The notes below the pieces were generated by a model. It was given only the letters and a program-made list of their open reading frames with translations, was not told the DNA's origin and did not search any database. A stretch of 36,574 bases of DNA from Myxococcales bacterium. GTDB lineage: Bacteria; Myxococcota_A; UBA9042; UBA3505. Position numbers and translations under genes: made by a program. The stretch is taken from assembly GCA_002728755.1 (NCBI GenBank), contig PBVT01000020.1:62665-99238 (forward strand), read 5' to 3'. Positions 25,820-34,943 of this stretch are shown here, piece by piece (the first letter of the stretch is position 1; every line of letters begins with the position of its first letter).

Positions 25820-26263
25820 TTAGGCGCGATCTACCAACAGTTTGAAGGAACCCTTCACACCGTGGGAGAGCTTCACCTCAATATCATGAACGCCAAGCTC
25901 TTTGATCGGACCACTGATAAGAATCGTCCGGTGATCCATGTCGATGCCTTCCTTACGAAGGGCGTCGCTGATGTCACGAGACGTGACAGAACCGAACATC
26001 TTATCTTCTTCACCGACCTGACAACGAATGGTAACCGTTACCGTCTTAAGTCGCTCAGAGACAGCCAAGGCAGCCGTTTGCTCACGTTGAACTCGACGCT
26101 CGATCTGCAGTTTCTGATGGTTCAGACTCTTAACATTGAACGAGGTGGCCGGTGCCGCCATGTCCTTGGGGAAGAGAAAGTTGCGGGCATAGCCATCGTT
26201 TACATCAACGATGTCGCCGGCCTCTCCGATCGTATTAAGGGAGCTTTTCAATATGACTTTCAT
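25820..26263 (-). CDS. rplI: 50S ribosomal protein L9
   Basis: At 147 residues it has the classic L9 N-terminus, MKVILKSSLNTIGEAGDIVDVNDGYARNFLFPK, then the long connecting helix and the C-terminal rRNA-binding domain. GGAGG lies five bases upstream of the ATG. It follows rpsR in the usual rpsF-rpsR-rplI order. Confidence 0.98.
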   Translation of the reverse strand: MKVILKSSLNTIGEAGDIVDVNDGYARNFLFPKDMAAPATSFNVKSLNHQKLQIERRVQREQTAALAVSERLKTVTVTIRCQVGEEDKMFGSVTSRDISDALRKEGIDMDHRTILISGPIKELGVHDIEVKLSHGVKGSFKLLVDRA

Positions 26264-26278
26264 CGTAGCCTCCGTCCC

Positions 26279-26554
26279 TTAGTACTTTACGGTCGTAAAC
26301 GGAACGAGCGCTAGAACACGCGCACGCTTAATCTCACGACTCAGCTTACGTTGATAGGAAGTATTCACACCGGAGATACGGCGTGGAATAATACGACCGC
26401 GCTCACTAATGAACCGACGTAACAGTTTCGGGTTCTTATAGTTCAACGCCTCGGCAAGCTGAGGATCCGATGTGAACGGACAGAGCTTCCGACGGCGAAT
26501 GCGCTTGGTTCCACGCTTTTTCTTACCTTGATTTCTGGAATTACGAAAAGCCAT
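26279..26554 (-). CDS. rpsR: 30S ribosomal protein S18
   Basis: The 91-residue basic protein has KLCPFTSD and YKNPKLLRRFISERGRIIPRR, then KRARVLALVPF, as in S18. The ATG at 26554 is one base after the rpsF stop, with GGAGG upstream. S18 pairs with S6 on the platform of the small subunit. Confidence 0.97.
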   Translation of the reverse strand: MAFRNSRNQGKKKRGTKRIRRRKLCPFTSDPQLAEALNYKNPKLLRRFISERGRIIPRRISGVNTSYQRKLSREIKRARVLALVPFTTVKY

Positions 26555-26555
26555 C

Positions 26556-27107
26556 TTAGATACCTCCCTCTGTCTGCTCTACTACTTCTTCATCGGTTCC
26601 ACTATCAGACGCTTCGTCAGCAGCGGCAGAGGAATCCTCTTTATCATTGGAACTCTCGTCATCACCTTCTGCCGCCTTGGCAGTAGCAGCAGGTCGTGCG
26701 GGCGTATCGCTACTGTCAGCAACTTCGTCCGTATAACCATCCGACTCGCGCTCAGCAAGCGGTGTACGCTTTGCAGCCCAACCATCAAAATCGAAACTAT
26801 CTTGTTCGACATTGTCGAGAACCGATACGGAAAGGAACCGGATGACATCTTCGTTGATGCGGAGATTTCTTTCCAACTCAGCCACTACATCGGATGAGGC
26901 AAGATACATAACGTAGAGATAGATACCTTTGGGGTATTTGTTGATGGAATAGGCCATCTTCCGTTTTCCCCAGGATTCCCAGCGGACAACGGGGGCTTCG
27001 GCCTTTTTAAGATTTGTATCGACGCTTTCGCGAATTGCGGTTGCTTCGGCCTCATCAACATCGGGCCGAATTATCAGCGTCGTCTCATATAGACGCATTG
27101 CAGTCAT
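26556..27107 (-). CDS. rpsF: 30S ribosomal protein S6 with acidic C-terminal extension
   Basis: The S6 domain occupies residues 1 to about 100: RLYETTLIIRPDVDE, WGKRKMAYSINKYPKGIY and LERNLRINEDVIRFLSV. A tail of about 80 residues follows, rich in Ser, Asp, Glu and Ala with no hydrophobic core, for example GDDESSNDKEDSSAAADE. The ATG at 27107 has AAGGAG seven bases upstream; an apparent frame to 27164 is not used. S6 tails vary in bacteria (E. coli has a short glutamate tail added by RimK). Its role here is unknown. Confidence 0.97.
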   Translation of the reverse strand: MTAMRLYETTLIIRPDVDEAEATAIRESVDTNLKKAEAPVVRWESWGKRKMAYSINKYPKGIYLYVMYLASSDVVAELERNLRINEDVIRFLSVSVLDNVEQDSFDFDGWAAKRTPLAERESDGYTDEVADSSDTPARPAATAKAAEGDDESSNDKEDSSAAADEASDSGTDEEVVEQTEGGI

Positions 27108-27192
27108 GATAGACTCCTTATGGATCCAAAGATTGGAGCCCCAGAAACTGGAGCAAGGATTCAAATACCGAAATGGTATTACTCAAATTGAA

Positions 27193-27251
27193 GGGGGGCT
27201 AAGTAGCTCAAACTGCTTGAATTTGCAAGCCATAAACATACTTAGCCGCCC
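27193..27251. repeat. Inverted repeat with inner hairpin in the hppA-rpsF gap
   Basis: GGGGGGCTAAGTA (27193-27205) and TACTTAGCCGCCC (27239-27251) form a 13-bp stem with a single mismatch. An inner 5-bp hairpin GCTTG/CAAGC sits at 27215-27230. A second small hairpin AATACC/GGTATT lies at 27164-27180. Together they fill the 165-base leader before rpsF, on the minus strand. They could end hppA transcription or serve as an autoregulatory leader for S6/S18; the sequence after the stem has no strong T run. Confidence 0.5.
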
Positions 27252-27272
27252 GTTCACAAGGTCTTCCTCGTC

Positions 27273-29483
27273 CTAGATCATGGGCGCGATTACAAGAGCA
27301 ACCACGCTCATAAGCTTGATCAAGATGTTCAGTGCAGGACCAGATGTATCCTTGAATGGGTCGCCTACAGTGTCACCAACGACTGCAGCTTTATGCAGCT
27401 CGGATCCCTTTCCGTAGGAGGTTCCATCCACCTCAACTCCTTCTTCGATCATCTTCTTCGCGTTGTCCCAGGCACCACCTGCGTTGGACTGGAAGATGGC
27501 CATCAGTACGCCACAGACCGTCACACCGGCCAGAAGTCCACCCAGCATCTCGGCGCCACCGAAAAAGCCAACGACTACTGGTGCGGCCACTGCAAGAAGT
27601 CCAGGAACGACCATTTCACGAATGGATGCGGTGGTGGATATCTCCACGCACTTACCATACTCGGCCTTACCATCGGCAGACTCAAAATCCGCACGATCTT
27701 CGGCACTCCACTCTTCGATGTCTTTGCCTTCGTTTCGGGTCATGGCATCCAGAGCCTTTCGAAGCTCGGGAATGCTGCTGAACTGGCGACGTACCTCTTG
27801 AATCATCGCCATTGCGGCACGGCCCACCGCCTGCATAGCCAAAGCGGAGAAGAGGAACGGTAACATGGCACCAACAAAGAGAGCGGCCATAACTTTCGGC
27901 TCGGTAACATTGATACCGGTCAGCTGGGTCTCCGGGTGCGTTACATTATAGGAGGTAACGAACGCTGCGAAGAGAGCCAAAGCTGTAAGGGCAGCAGAAC
28001 CGATCGCGAAGCCTTTACCAATGGCCGCCGTGGTGTTTCCAACCGCGTCGAGTTTGTCGGTACGCTCACGAACCTCTTTGGGAAGTTCGCTCATCTCTGC
28101 AATTCCACCAGCGTTATCGGAGATCGGTCCGTAGGCGTCGACTGCCAACTGGATTCCAGTATTCGCCAGCATACCAACGGCCGCGATCGCGATACCGTAG
28201 AGGCCCGCGAACTCATACGCACCGATGATTGCAGCGGCGATAATAAGAATCGGTATTGCCGTGGAGATCATGCCCACGCCAAGACCGGCGATGATATTGG
28301 TGGCAGTACCCGTCACCGATTGATTGACAATGGATTGGACCGGACCAGTTCCTGTACCGGTGTAATGCTCAGTAATGAGACCAATCAAGAGACCGGCTGA
28401 TAAACCAATGATGGTCGCGAAAAACACGCCGTTGGCAGTGAATGTATCGCCACCCACCTTCCAACTTTCAGGAAGCATCCAGGTGATGATGAAGTAGGAG
28501 GCTACCAGGAGAACGGCCGCAGATACGAACTCACCCGTATTCAAGGCTTTCTGAGGGTTACCCCCCTCCTTTACGCGTACAAAGAAGGTTCCAATGATGG
28601 ATGCCACGATACCGGCGGCCGCGAGGACCAACGGTAAAAGAACGGCCCCGAGTCCGTTGAAATTCTCAGCGAATTCCGGAACCATGATGAACGCAGAGCC
28701 AAGAACCATGGTTCCAATGATGGAGCCAACATAGGATTCGAAAAGGTCTGCTCCCATACCGGCAACATCACCCACGTTATCACCAACGTTATCGGCGATG
28801 GTGGCAGGATTGAGAGGATGATCTTCAGGGATGCCCGCTTCAACCTTTCCGACAAGGTCAGCACCAACATCCGCCGCCTTGGTGTAGATTCCACCGCCAA
28901 CGCGTGCGAAGAGCGCGATGGAGGACGCTCCAAAGGAGAAGCCTGTAATAATGGTGATGACTCGCGTGACATTGTCGACATTGGCGAGGTTATCACCGGT
29001 CTGGATATCAAAGGTGTTTCCATAGATAGCGAACAGGGAGCTTAATCCCAACACGCCAAGACCGACGACGCCCATCCCCATAACGGAACCACCGGCGAAA
29101 GCAATCTCCAGTCCCGCACCCAGGCTCTTCCGAGCCGCGTTGGTGGTTCGTACATTCGCCTTTGTGGCGACTTTCATACCAATATAGCCAGCAAGACCAG
29201 AGCATAACGCACCGACGATGAAGGATACGGCAATAACCATATGCGACTTGTCAGCGTCAGCGGAAAAACCAAGTAGGATGGCAACACAAACAACGAATAT
29301 GGACAAAACGCGATATTCAGCCTTCAAAAAGGACATGGCACCGTCCGCAATATGCGTCGATATATTGGCCATTTTCGGGGTACCTACATCTTGTTTGGCA
29401 ACCCAGGATGATTTGAAAAATGTGTAGGCCAACGCCAACACGCCCGAGCCAATAACAAGGTAAACCAGCTGGTCGGCAGTCAT
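27273..29483 (-). CDS. hppA: Membrane-bound ion-translocating pyrophosphatase (K+-dependent subfamily)
   Basis: The enzyme hydrolyses pyrophosphate and pumps H+ or Na+ across the membrane. The 736-residue protein has about 16 hydrophobic segments. The substrate-binding [17 protein letters not shown] lies near residue 205, followed by [26 protein letters not shown], and [14 protein letters not shown] near 460. The last signature is [22 protein letters not shown]. At [12 protein letters not shown] (about residue 484) an Ala stands where K+-independent enzymes have Lys, which places it in the K+-dependent group. Whether Na+ or H+ is moved is not decided. AGGAGA lies seven bases before the ATG. 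Confidence 0.97.
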   Translation of the reverse strand: MTADQLVYLVIGSGVLALAYTFFKSSWVAKQDVGTPKMANISTHIADGAMSFLKAEYRVLSIFVVCVAILLGFSADADKSHMVIAVSFIVGALCSGLAGYIGMKVATKANVRTTNAARKSLGAGLEIAFAGGSVMGMGVVGLGVLGLSSLFAIYGNTFDIQTGDNLANVDNVTRVITIITGFSFGASSIALFARVGGGIYTKAADVGADLVGKVEAGIPEDHPLNPATIADNVGDNVGDVAGMGADLFESYVGSIIGTMVLGSAFIMVPEFAENFNGLGAVLLPLVLAAAGIVASIIGTFFVRVKEGGNPQKALNTGEFVSAAVLLVASYFIITWMLPESWKVGGDTFTANGVFFATIIGLSAGLLIGLITEHYTGTGTGPVQSIVNQSVTGTATNIIAGLGVGMISTAIPILIIAAAIIGAYEFAGLYGIAIAAVGMLANTGIQLAVDAYGPISDNAGGIAEMSELPKEVRERTDKLDAVGNTTAAIGKGFAIGSAALTALALFAAFVTSYNVTHPETQLTGINVTEPKVMAALFVGAMLPFLFSALAMQAVGRAAMAMIQEVRRQFSSIPELRKALDAMTRNEGKDIEEWSAEDRADFESADGKAEYGKCVEISTTASIREMVVPGLLAVAAPVVVGFFGGAEMLGGLLAGVTVCGVLMAIFQSNAGGAWDNAKKMIEEGVEVDGTSYGKGSELHKAAVVGDTVGDPFKDTSGPALNILIKLMSVVALVIAPMI

Positions 29484-29513
29484 TATCGATTCTCCTAAAT
29501 TAGTAGATTAGTC

Positions 29514-30116
29514 TTACGACTGAGGTTCAGATTTATCGACCGATTTGTCGGTCACTACATTCTTTCCATGAATCATATTCTGGACGGTCTTGATCTCTTC
29601 GTTAAGGAAGAGCTCGGTCGCGTCATGCGCGACACCTAGAACGTCCAATAGATGCTCTTTCTCCGTTGGCGCGAAGGCCTCCAGCACAAAAGAGCGCACC
29701 TGGCCACTATGCTCGGGTCGACCAATACCAACCCGAATACGACCAAAGTCACGGGACCCCATGCGCTCAGCAATGGACTTAAGTCCATTATGACCGGCAA
29801 GGCCACCGCCCTTTTTTACCCGAATGGAACCAAAGGGAAGATCAAGGTCGTCATGCACGACCAACACATCATCCACGTCTAGCTGAAAAAAGCGTGCCCT
29901 ATCGGCAACGACTTCACCGGAACGGTTCATGAATGTGAAGGGTTTCAACAATGTAACTACACGACCTGAAAATCGGCCTCGGGTATGAGCGAAACGTCGA
30001 CCTTGAGACCACTGGGCTCCGATACGGTCGGCAAGTTCGTCCAGTACCATGAAGCCAATGTTATGGCGGGTCTCCGCATATTCCGGACCGGGGTTACCGA
30101 GTCCGACAATCAACAT
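29514..30116 (-). CDS. pth: Peptidyl-tRNA hydrolase
   Basis: Pth releases tRNA from stalled peptidyl-tRNAs. The 200-residue protein has LIVGLGNPGPEYAETRHNIGF with the catalytic His near residue 18, KPFTFMNRSGE, VVHDDLDLPFG, and KGGGLAGHNGLKSI. The tail of about 20 residues after the helix domain is charged. Its ATG overlaps the rplY stop as TGATG, so the two are translationally coupled, a common bacterial pairing. Confidence 0.97.
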   Translation of the reverse strand: MLIVGLGNPGPEYAETRHNIGFMVLDELADRIGAQWSQGRRFAHTRGRFSGRVVTLLKPFTFMNRSGEVVADRARFFQLDVDDVLVVHDDLDLPFGSIRVKKGGGLAGHNGLKSIAERMGSRDFGRIRVGIGRPEHSGQVRSFVLEAFAPTEKEHLLDVLGVAHDATELFLNEEIKTVQNMIHGKNVVTDKSVDKSEPQS

Positions 30117-30811
30117 CAGGATTCTCCGTCCCCACCTTCGGAATCAGAAGAAGAGTCGCCAGAACCCTCGGAGGCCTCTGCGCCTTCCGCTGCTTCTTCG
30201 CCTTCTTCACCTTCTTCACCTTCTTCGTCGGAAACAGGAGCATCAACCTCAAGAACGCGAATCTGACTAACCGTTAGTACTGGGAAGTTCGTTCGGAAAG
30301 CCGGAGTAACTCCTTCAGGTAAGACAACATCCTGGGAATAGAGTGAGTCGCCAAGATCAAACGGAGTCACATCGACATCGATTGTTTCCGGGATCTGATC
30401 GGCGCGGCACTCTATCTTGAGTTCTTGTACGACGGGAACAAGCCTTGCGCCCTTATCCACACCAACCGGGCGACCATTATACCGCATAGGCACATTGAGC
30501 GTCAGGACACTATCCTCACGTACTCGCATGAAGTCTACATGCAATAATTTCCGAGAAACGGGGTGCACGGTGTAGTCGCGAATAATCGCCAACTGGTTAT
30601 CACCACTGTCCGTTGTGAGGTTGAGAACAGAGTTTCGTCCTCTGGGACTACCGATCACCCGAATAATCTCTCGGGGCGATATCGCTATGGCGGTGTTTTT
30701 ATCGGTGATACCATATATGATTCCTGGTACCATCCCTGCACGGCGTGTTGCACGGGCGGCTCCCTTACCTTTGGGAACGCGTGTGCTTAACTTAAGTTCG
30801 ATAGTCTCCAT
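30116..30811 (-). CDS. rplY: 50S ribosomal protein L25 (general stress protein Ctc form)
   Basis: The 231-residue product is the two-domain form of L25. The 5S rRNA-binding N-terminal domain (GAARATRRAGMVPGIIYG, HPVSRKLLHVDFMRV) is followed by the TL5/Ctc C-terminal domain (VPMRYNGRPVGVDKGARL through FPVLTVSQIRVLE). About 35 residues of acidic tail follow, rich in Glu, Gly, Ala, Ser and Asp. The start ATG at 30811 has GGAGG six bases upstream; a longer open frame upstream does not look coding. Confidence 0.95.
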   Translation of the reverse strand: METIELKLSTRVPKGKGAARATRRAGMVPGIIYGITDKNTAIAISPREIIRVIGSPRGRNSVLNLTTDSGDNQLAIIRDYTVHPVSRKLLHVDFMRVREDSVLTLNVPMRYNGRPVGVDKGARLVPVVQELKIECRADQIPETIDVDVTPFDLGDSLYSQDVVLPEGVTPAFRTNFPVLTVSQIRVLEVDAPVSDEEGEEGEEGEEAAEGAEASEGSGDSSSDSEGGDGES

Positions 30812-30880
30812 GGCAGCCTCCATACGCTTGGTTGCGGTCCCGAGGGCCTGCCGTGGACCCGGGACGAAAGTCGCGGTGGG

Positions 30881-30907
30881 ATAGCATGAGTCGGACGCTA
30901 AGGTCAA
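30881..30907 (-). promoter_or_regulatory. Possible promoter for rplY-pth
   Basis: On the minus strand TTGACC (30907-30902) is followed after 15 bases by TGCTAT (30886-30881). The spacing is short and the -10 is weak. It sits in the 235-base gap between rplY and the divergent glycosylase gene (30812-31046), which otherwise shows no gene. Confidence 0.35.
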
Positions 30908-31046
30908 CCGATTCCGTATAATTCGTACGATTACACTGGATCGGTCTCGACCCATTATTTTGAAAAACGACCGCAGAAGGCGACCTATTGCACATTCTAG
31001 ACGAACACGATAGCTCCAAAGGTTCGTAACCAGAAACGTACAATCG

Positions 31047-31619
31047 ATGCCCTGCTTCTCCACCGACTTTTATCTTGAGGATCCTGTCCACGTCGCGCAA
31101 AAGCTGCTCGGGGCACAGATCATTCATGAGCACCCCGAATTTGGCCTATTACGCGGCCGCATTGTGGAAACAGAGGCCTACCGCGGTACGGACGACAAGG
31201 CCTGCCATGCATCGGCGGGGAAAACCGCCCGTACGGCGCCAATGTTCGGACCACCGGGTCATGCCTACGTGTACCTGATCTACGGTATGTACGATATGTT
31301 CAATGTGGTCACATGGCCCGAGGGACAAGCCGCAGCTGTGCTGATTCGTGCCATTGAACCATTGGAAGGCATTGAGCGAACGACCAACGGGCCCGGGCGC
31401 CTGACGCGAGCCCTACACATCACTCGAGATCATAATCAGCAAAATCTCCAAAGCGGCTCATTAGTCGTCGAACCCGATATAGAGGTATCTACAGAACAGA
31501 TAGCCTGTTCGCCTAGAATCGGAGTAGATTATGCCGGTACCTGGGCCAAAAAGCCCTGGCGGTTTTACGTTCGAGACAATCCCTTTGTCTCGAAAAGCCC
31601 CAAACGAACGACTACCTGA
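31047..31619 (+). CDS. 3-methyladenine DNA glycosylase, AAG/Mpg family
   Basis: It excises alkylated and deaminated purines from DNA in base-excision repair. The 190-residue protein has the AAG-family signatures ARL-like VAQKLLGAQI, RIVETEAYRGTDDKACHAS, with Glu near residue 42 as likely catalytic acid, and FGPPGHAYVYLIYGMYDMFNVV. GPGRLTRALHI follows, then SPRIGVDYAGTWAKKPWRFYV. The domain is complete. The N-terminus starts at an ATG at 31047 without a strong ribosome site. It runs divergently from rplY. Confidence 0.95.
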   Translation: MPCFSTDFYLEDPVHVAQKLLGAQIIHEHPEFGLLRGRIVETEAYRGTDDKACHASAGKTARTAPMFGPPGHAYVYLIYGMYDMFNVVTWPEGQAAAVLIRAIEPLEGIERTTNGPGRLTRALHITRDHNQQNLQSGSLVVEPDIEVSTEQIACSPRIGVDYAGTWAKKPWRFYVRDNPFVSKSPKRTTT

Positions 31620-31650
31620 ACACCAAGATCAAAATTACAGTGAATTCTTA

Positions 31651-32175
31651 ATGCGAATACTCGGACGCATATTTTTCTATTCTATGATGGCAATCTTCGC
31701 CCTCATGACCGTTACGTTACCCGGGGTTATCTTCGAAAGAGGAGACCACTGGGAGCACTTCAACAAGAACGCGGTAACGACCCAGGGCGTTGTCGTAGAC
31801 GCAGCGTACCATGCGAACTGCCCGAGCCAGAAGGGTCTTCATCTGTGTATTCCGGTGGTCGAGTTTTCAACCCCGCAAGGAGAAAAATTCAAGGTCCCAG
31901 ATTACAAAGTGCGAACCTACCATCAAGGCATGAGCAAAGGGTCTCGTGTCCAAATTGCGTATCTGCCCAATGATCCCCAAACGGCCTATATTGATATCGG
32001 TATAAAGGGTCATAAAAAACGTGCCCAAACAGAGCGTATTGTGTTCTCGGTTCTGTGGGTGATCTCCCTGCTGATAACCCTTCTATTCCTCAAGGAATTC
32101 GTGATTGATCGGCTGCGTGGGAAAAATCGACCGGAAACAGACGAGCGCGAAGAGAGCGAGGAGACCGATAGTTAA
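31651..32175 (+). CDS. DUF3592-like membrane protein
   Basis: This 174-residue protein has two hydrophobic segments, near residues 5-27 and near 130-150, around a soluble middle part with VTTQGVVVDA, CIPVVEFSTPQGEKFKV and GSRVQIAYLPNDPQTAYID. This arrangement matches DUF3592 proteins of unknown function. The start is set at the ATG at 31651, after a frame that reads back into the glycosylase gene. The tail is acidic (DEREESEETD). Its stop overlaps the mltG stop by four bases on the other strand. Confidence 0.8.
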   Translation: MRILGRIFFYSMMAIFALMTVTLPGVIFERGDHWEHFNKNAVTTQGVVVDAAYHANCPSQKGLHLCIPVVEFSTPQGEKFKVPDYKVRTYHQGMSKGSRVQIAYLPNDPQTAYIDIGIKGHKKRAQTERIVFSVLWVISLLITLLFLKEFVIDRLRGKNRPETDEREESEETDS

Positions 32176-33218
32176 CGAGCTGCGGTGCGCTTTCGATACC
32201 GTCGAACGTTCTTCTTATGCTGCCGATACGTCTTTGCGAAGTAGTGTCGCCCACTACCGTCACCGCGGGCCACGAAGAACAGCGCCTTTGTCTCGGCAGG
32301 ATTCAAGACAGCCTGCAACGCCTGGCGGCTGGGTGCACCGATCGGCCCGGGTGGTAGTCCTCGATGGGCGTAGGTGTTGTGCAGATTACTACGATCTTTT
32401 CGAAGAATCGGTGACGCGCGTAGATGCCATACATTGGGTCCATAATTGAGGGTGGGATCGGCCTGTAATTTCATCGAACGCATCAATCGGTTGAGGTAGA
32501 CCCCGGCGATCAACGGCATCTCTTCTGCCACCACAGCCTCTCGCTCGACGATCGAAGCCAGGGTTACAATCGAATGACGGCTCAATGGACGCTCTAGAGT
32601 AATAGACGACGCCATAACCTCGTCAAAGACCTCTTCGAAACGATCGCGGGCACGCTGTACCAGTTCGCCCACGGCGCCGACTGTAGAGACTTCGTAGGTG
32701 TCAGGATAGAGATACCCCTCCAGATGTAATGGAGAAAGCTTCCCTCCCGGTCCGGTCTCCACCGTATTGGGCTGTTCTACAACCATCAGCTCAGACCAAT
32801 TTCCCAATCCCATCTTCTCCATTCGAAGGATCATCTCAAATAGAGTCATCCCTTCCACGATGGTAAAACGAACAGAAGGTCTGGGGGGGGACTCGCATAA
32901 AGCACGCAACGCTTGCTCTGGTGATGCCGGCAACGTGAGCATATGTTGGCCAGCCTTCATACATCCGGTCGCGTTTTGCTTTCGCGCCCAGAACGACACC
33001 CAGGCTACATCTCGTACCACACCGAGCCTGGATAGCCGTCGCAGTACAGACGTGGGGCTTTCCCCCCGCTCCACAGGAAACATGATTCGATGTTCCGGCC
33101 CTTTCGGTCCAGGCTCATAATACACAGACTCCACATGCAGCAGACTCGCGAATATAACGATGAACAGCCATTCGGCACCTACGAGGCCGAATACGAAGCG
33201 GGCAGGCTTAACCCTCAT
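32172..33218 (-). CDS. mltG: Endolytic peptidoglycan transglycosylase MltG
   Basis: MltG cleaves nascent glycan strands at the inner membrane and may fix their length. The 348-residue protein has an N-terminal TM helix (about residues 8-28), a LysM-like domain with LRRLSRLGVV, LEGYLYPDTYEV at 167-177, the catalytic Glu near 225 in ASIVEREA, and LQADPTLNYG. NTYAHRGLPPGPIGAPSRQA and the ending FFVARGDGSGRHYFAKTYRQH complete it. Its ATG at 33218 overlaps the ruvX stop by 11 bases. The ruvX-mltG pairing is common in bacteria. Confidence 0.95.
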   Translation of the reverse strand: MRVKPARFVFGLVGAEWLFIVIFASLLHVESVYYEPGPKGPEHRIMFPVERGESPTSVLRRLSRLGVVRDVAWVSFWARKQNATGCMKAGQHMLTLPASPEQALRALCESPPRPSVRFTIVEGMTLFEMILRMEKMGLGNWSELMVVEQPNTVETGPGGKLSPLHLEGYLYPDTYEVSTVGAVGELVQRARDRFEEVFDEVMASSITLERPLSRHSIVTLASIVEREAVVAEEMPLIAGVYLNRLMRSMKLQADPTLNYGPNVWHLRASPILRKDRSNLHNTYAHRGLPPGPIGAPSRQALQAVLNPAETKALFFVARGDGSGRHYFAKTYRQHKKNVRRYRKRTAAR

Positions 33219-33630
33219 CTTTCACCTGCGCATCAAGCCAGCTCTGGAGCAAAATGGCTGCCGCAATGGCATCCCTTTTCTGTTTTCGCTCGGCACGCCG
33301 AACGCCCCCCTCGATCAAGGCTTTCTCAGCCATTACAGATGTAAGGCGCTCATCCACCCGTTCAATGCGTACCGTGCACCAGGACTCCAGCCAGACAACA
33401 AAATCATCGACCTTCTCTGCCTGAACCCCCACACTTCCATCCATCATCAATGGCTCGCCGACTACAACGACCCGCACATCCTGTTCCAGGAACAGCTTCT
33501 CCAATCGTTTTTTCAGCCGCGTACGAGGGTGGGTATCAAAGAATCCAAACGGAGAAGCGATTACTCCGAAGGGATCGGATAACGCCAGGCCGATTCGTTT
33601 CGTTCCATGGTCAATACCAAGCACACGCAT
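33208..33630 (-). CDS. ruvX: Putative pre-16S rRNA nuclease / Holliday junction resolvase-like (YqgF)
   Basis: The 140-residue RNase H-like protein starts with LGIDHGTKRIGLALSD (catalytic Asp near residue 6). VVVGEPLMMDGSVG, ERLTSVMAEKAL and KRDAIAAAILLQSWLD follow, with the last Asp in the metal site. These are the YqgF/RuvX signatures; the family processes the 5' end of 16S rRNA. The start is at 33630, where VRVLGIDHG begins, rather than a further upstream frame. It overlaps mltG. Confidence 0.92.
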   Translation of the reverse strand: MRVLGIDHGTKRIGLALSDPFGVIASPFGFFDTHPRTRLKKRLEKLFLEQDVRVVVVGEPLMMDGSVGVQAEKVDDFVVWLESWCTVRIERVDERLTSVMAEKALIEGGVRRAERKQKRDAIAAAILLQSWLDAQVKDEG

Positions 33631-33674
33631 AACTCTATATGTATCAGAAGTTGGTTCAGGTTCCAGATATATGA

Positions 33675-33703
33675 TTGACAAGGAAGTGTAGCTAACGAAT
33701 GAT
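33675..33703 (+). promoter_or_regulatory. Sigma-70-like promoter for the thiolase gene
   Basis: A perfect TTGACA (33675-33680) with a 17-base spacer precedes AATGAT (33698-33703), about 30 bases before the GTG start at 33733. Four of six -10 bases match. Confidence 0.65.
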
Positions 33704-33732
33704 TCCGCCGTTCATCAGTAATGAGGTAGGTC

Positions 33733-34929
33733 GTGTCGGACGTATATTTTATCGACGCAATTCGTACTCCAATCGGGCGATATGGGGGGGGGCTAGCCCC
33801 CGTCCGGGCGGATGATCTTCTAGCCGATACGATCAAGGCGCTGGTTGAAAAGACCGGGATCGATCCCGGTCAGATCAACGATGTCTTCATGGGTTGTTCG
33901 AATCAGGCTGGCGAAGACAATAGAAATATCGCCCGGATGGCCTCGTTGCTAGCCGGTCTGCCAAACACAGTACCTGGTGTGACAGTCAACCGCTTATGCG
34001 GTTCGGGCCTGGAAGCTGTAATCCAGGCCGCACGCGCGATCCGCTGTGGAGAAGGAGACCTCTTTCTGGCTGGCGGCGTAGAGAATATGACGCGAGCCCC
34101 ATACTCCCTACCCAAGTATCGTGGGGCGAAACCCATTGGGAATGCGGTCGCCTACGACACAGCGCTAGGGTGGCGTTACCCCAACCCACGAATGGAGAAG
34201 AGCTTTCCCCTCGAGCAGATGGGCGAAACCGCCGAGAATCTGGCCGAGAAGTATGCGATCTCGCGCGAAGATCAAGATGCGTTCGCGTTGGGAAGTCATA
34301 CCAAAGCAGCACAGGCGATAGACTCTGGCGATTTCGAGAACGAGATCGTCCCCGTTCAAATACCTGGACGCAAAGGCCAGATTACAACCATCTCTGTAGA
34401 CGAAGGCCCTCGGCGGGATACATCTCTTGAGAAACTCGCTCGGTTGCGGGCCGTCTTCCGCCAGGGAGGCACCGTAACAGCAGGTAATAGCAGTACACTG
34501 AATGACGGAGCCTGCGCCGTCCTGATGGCCTCCGAAGCCGGTCTGAAAGCACTTGGCGGCCAAGCCCTGGGGCGCTTCGTAAGTAATGGAGTCGCTGGAG
34601 TCGACCCGTGCATCATGGGGATTGGTCCCGTGCCTGCGAGCCGGTTGGCGATGGAGCGGGCTGGGCTAGGATTCGACCAGCTGGGTCAAATTGAACTGAA
34701 CGAGGCCTTTGCTGCGCAAAGCCTTGCGGTGATACGTGAGCTCGATGTGGATCCATCATATGTCAATCCCTACGGCGGTGCTATCGCATTAGGCCACCCT
34801 CTGGGATGCTCCGGAGCCCGCGTACTTACCACCCTCCTACATGGCCTGAAACGAAACGGTGGAGGCTACGGCCTGGCCACTCTTTGTATCGGTGTTGGCC
34901 AGGGTATCGCGACCGTCGTCGAGGTCTAA
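33733..34929 (+). CDS. Thiolase (acetyl-CoA acetyltransferase / 3-oxoadipyl-CoA thiolase-like)
   Basis: This 398-residue enzyme would cleave or form 3-ketoacyl-CoA. It has the acyl-Cys in VNRLCGSGLEA (Cys89), IELNEAFAAQSLAV, His355 in YGGAIALGHPLGCSGAR, and the second catalytic Cys in TLCIGVGQG (Cys385). All catalytic residues are present. It starts with GTG preceded by GAGGTAGG. The DNRNIARMASLLAGLP region resembles beta-ketoadipyl-CoA thiolases, but substrate cannot be fixed from sequence alone. It is a monocistronic gene running towards the TonB-like gene. Confidence 0.95.
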   Translation: MSDVYFIDAIRTPIGRYGGGLAPVRADDLLADTIKALVEKTGIDPGQINDVFMGCSNQAGEDNRNIARMASLLAGLPNTVPGVTVNRLCGSGLEAVIQAARAIRCGEGDLFLAGGVENMTRAPYSLPKYRGAKPIGNAVAYDTALGWRYPNPRMEKSFPLEQMGETAENLAEKYAISREDQDAFALGSHTKAAQAIDSGDFENEIVPVQIPGRKGQITTISVDEGPRRDTSLEKLARLRAVFRQGGTVTAGNSSTLNDGACAVLMASEAGLKALGGQALGRFVSNGVAGVDPCIMGIGPVPASRLAMERAGLGFDQLGQIELNEAFAAQSLAVIRELDVDPSYVNPYGGAIALGHPLGCSGARVLTTLLHGLKRNGGGYGLATLCIGVGQGIATVVEV

Positions 34930-34943
34930 CCAGACCCCGGAGA

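Noticed and set aside
30812-31063. Possible N-terminal extension of L25
   Set aside because: Open frame continues upstream but the product is unlike L25, and GGAGG precedes the ATG at 30811.
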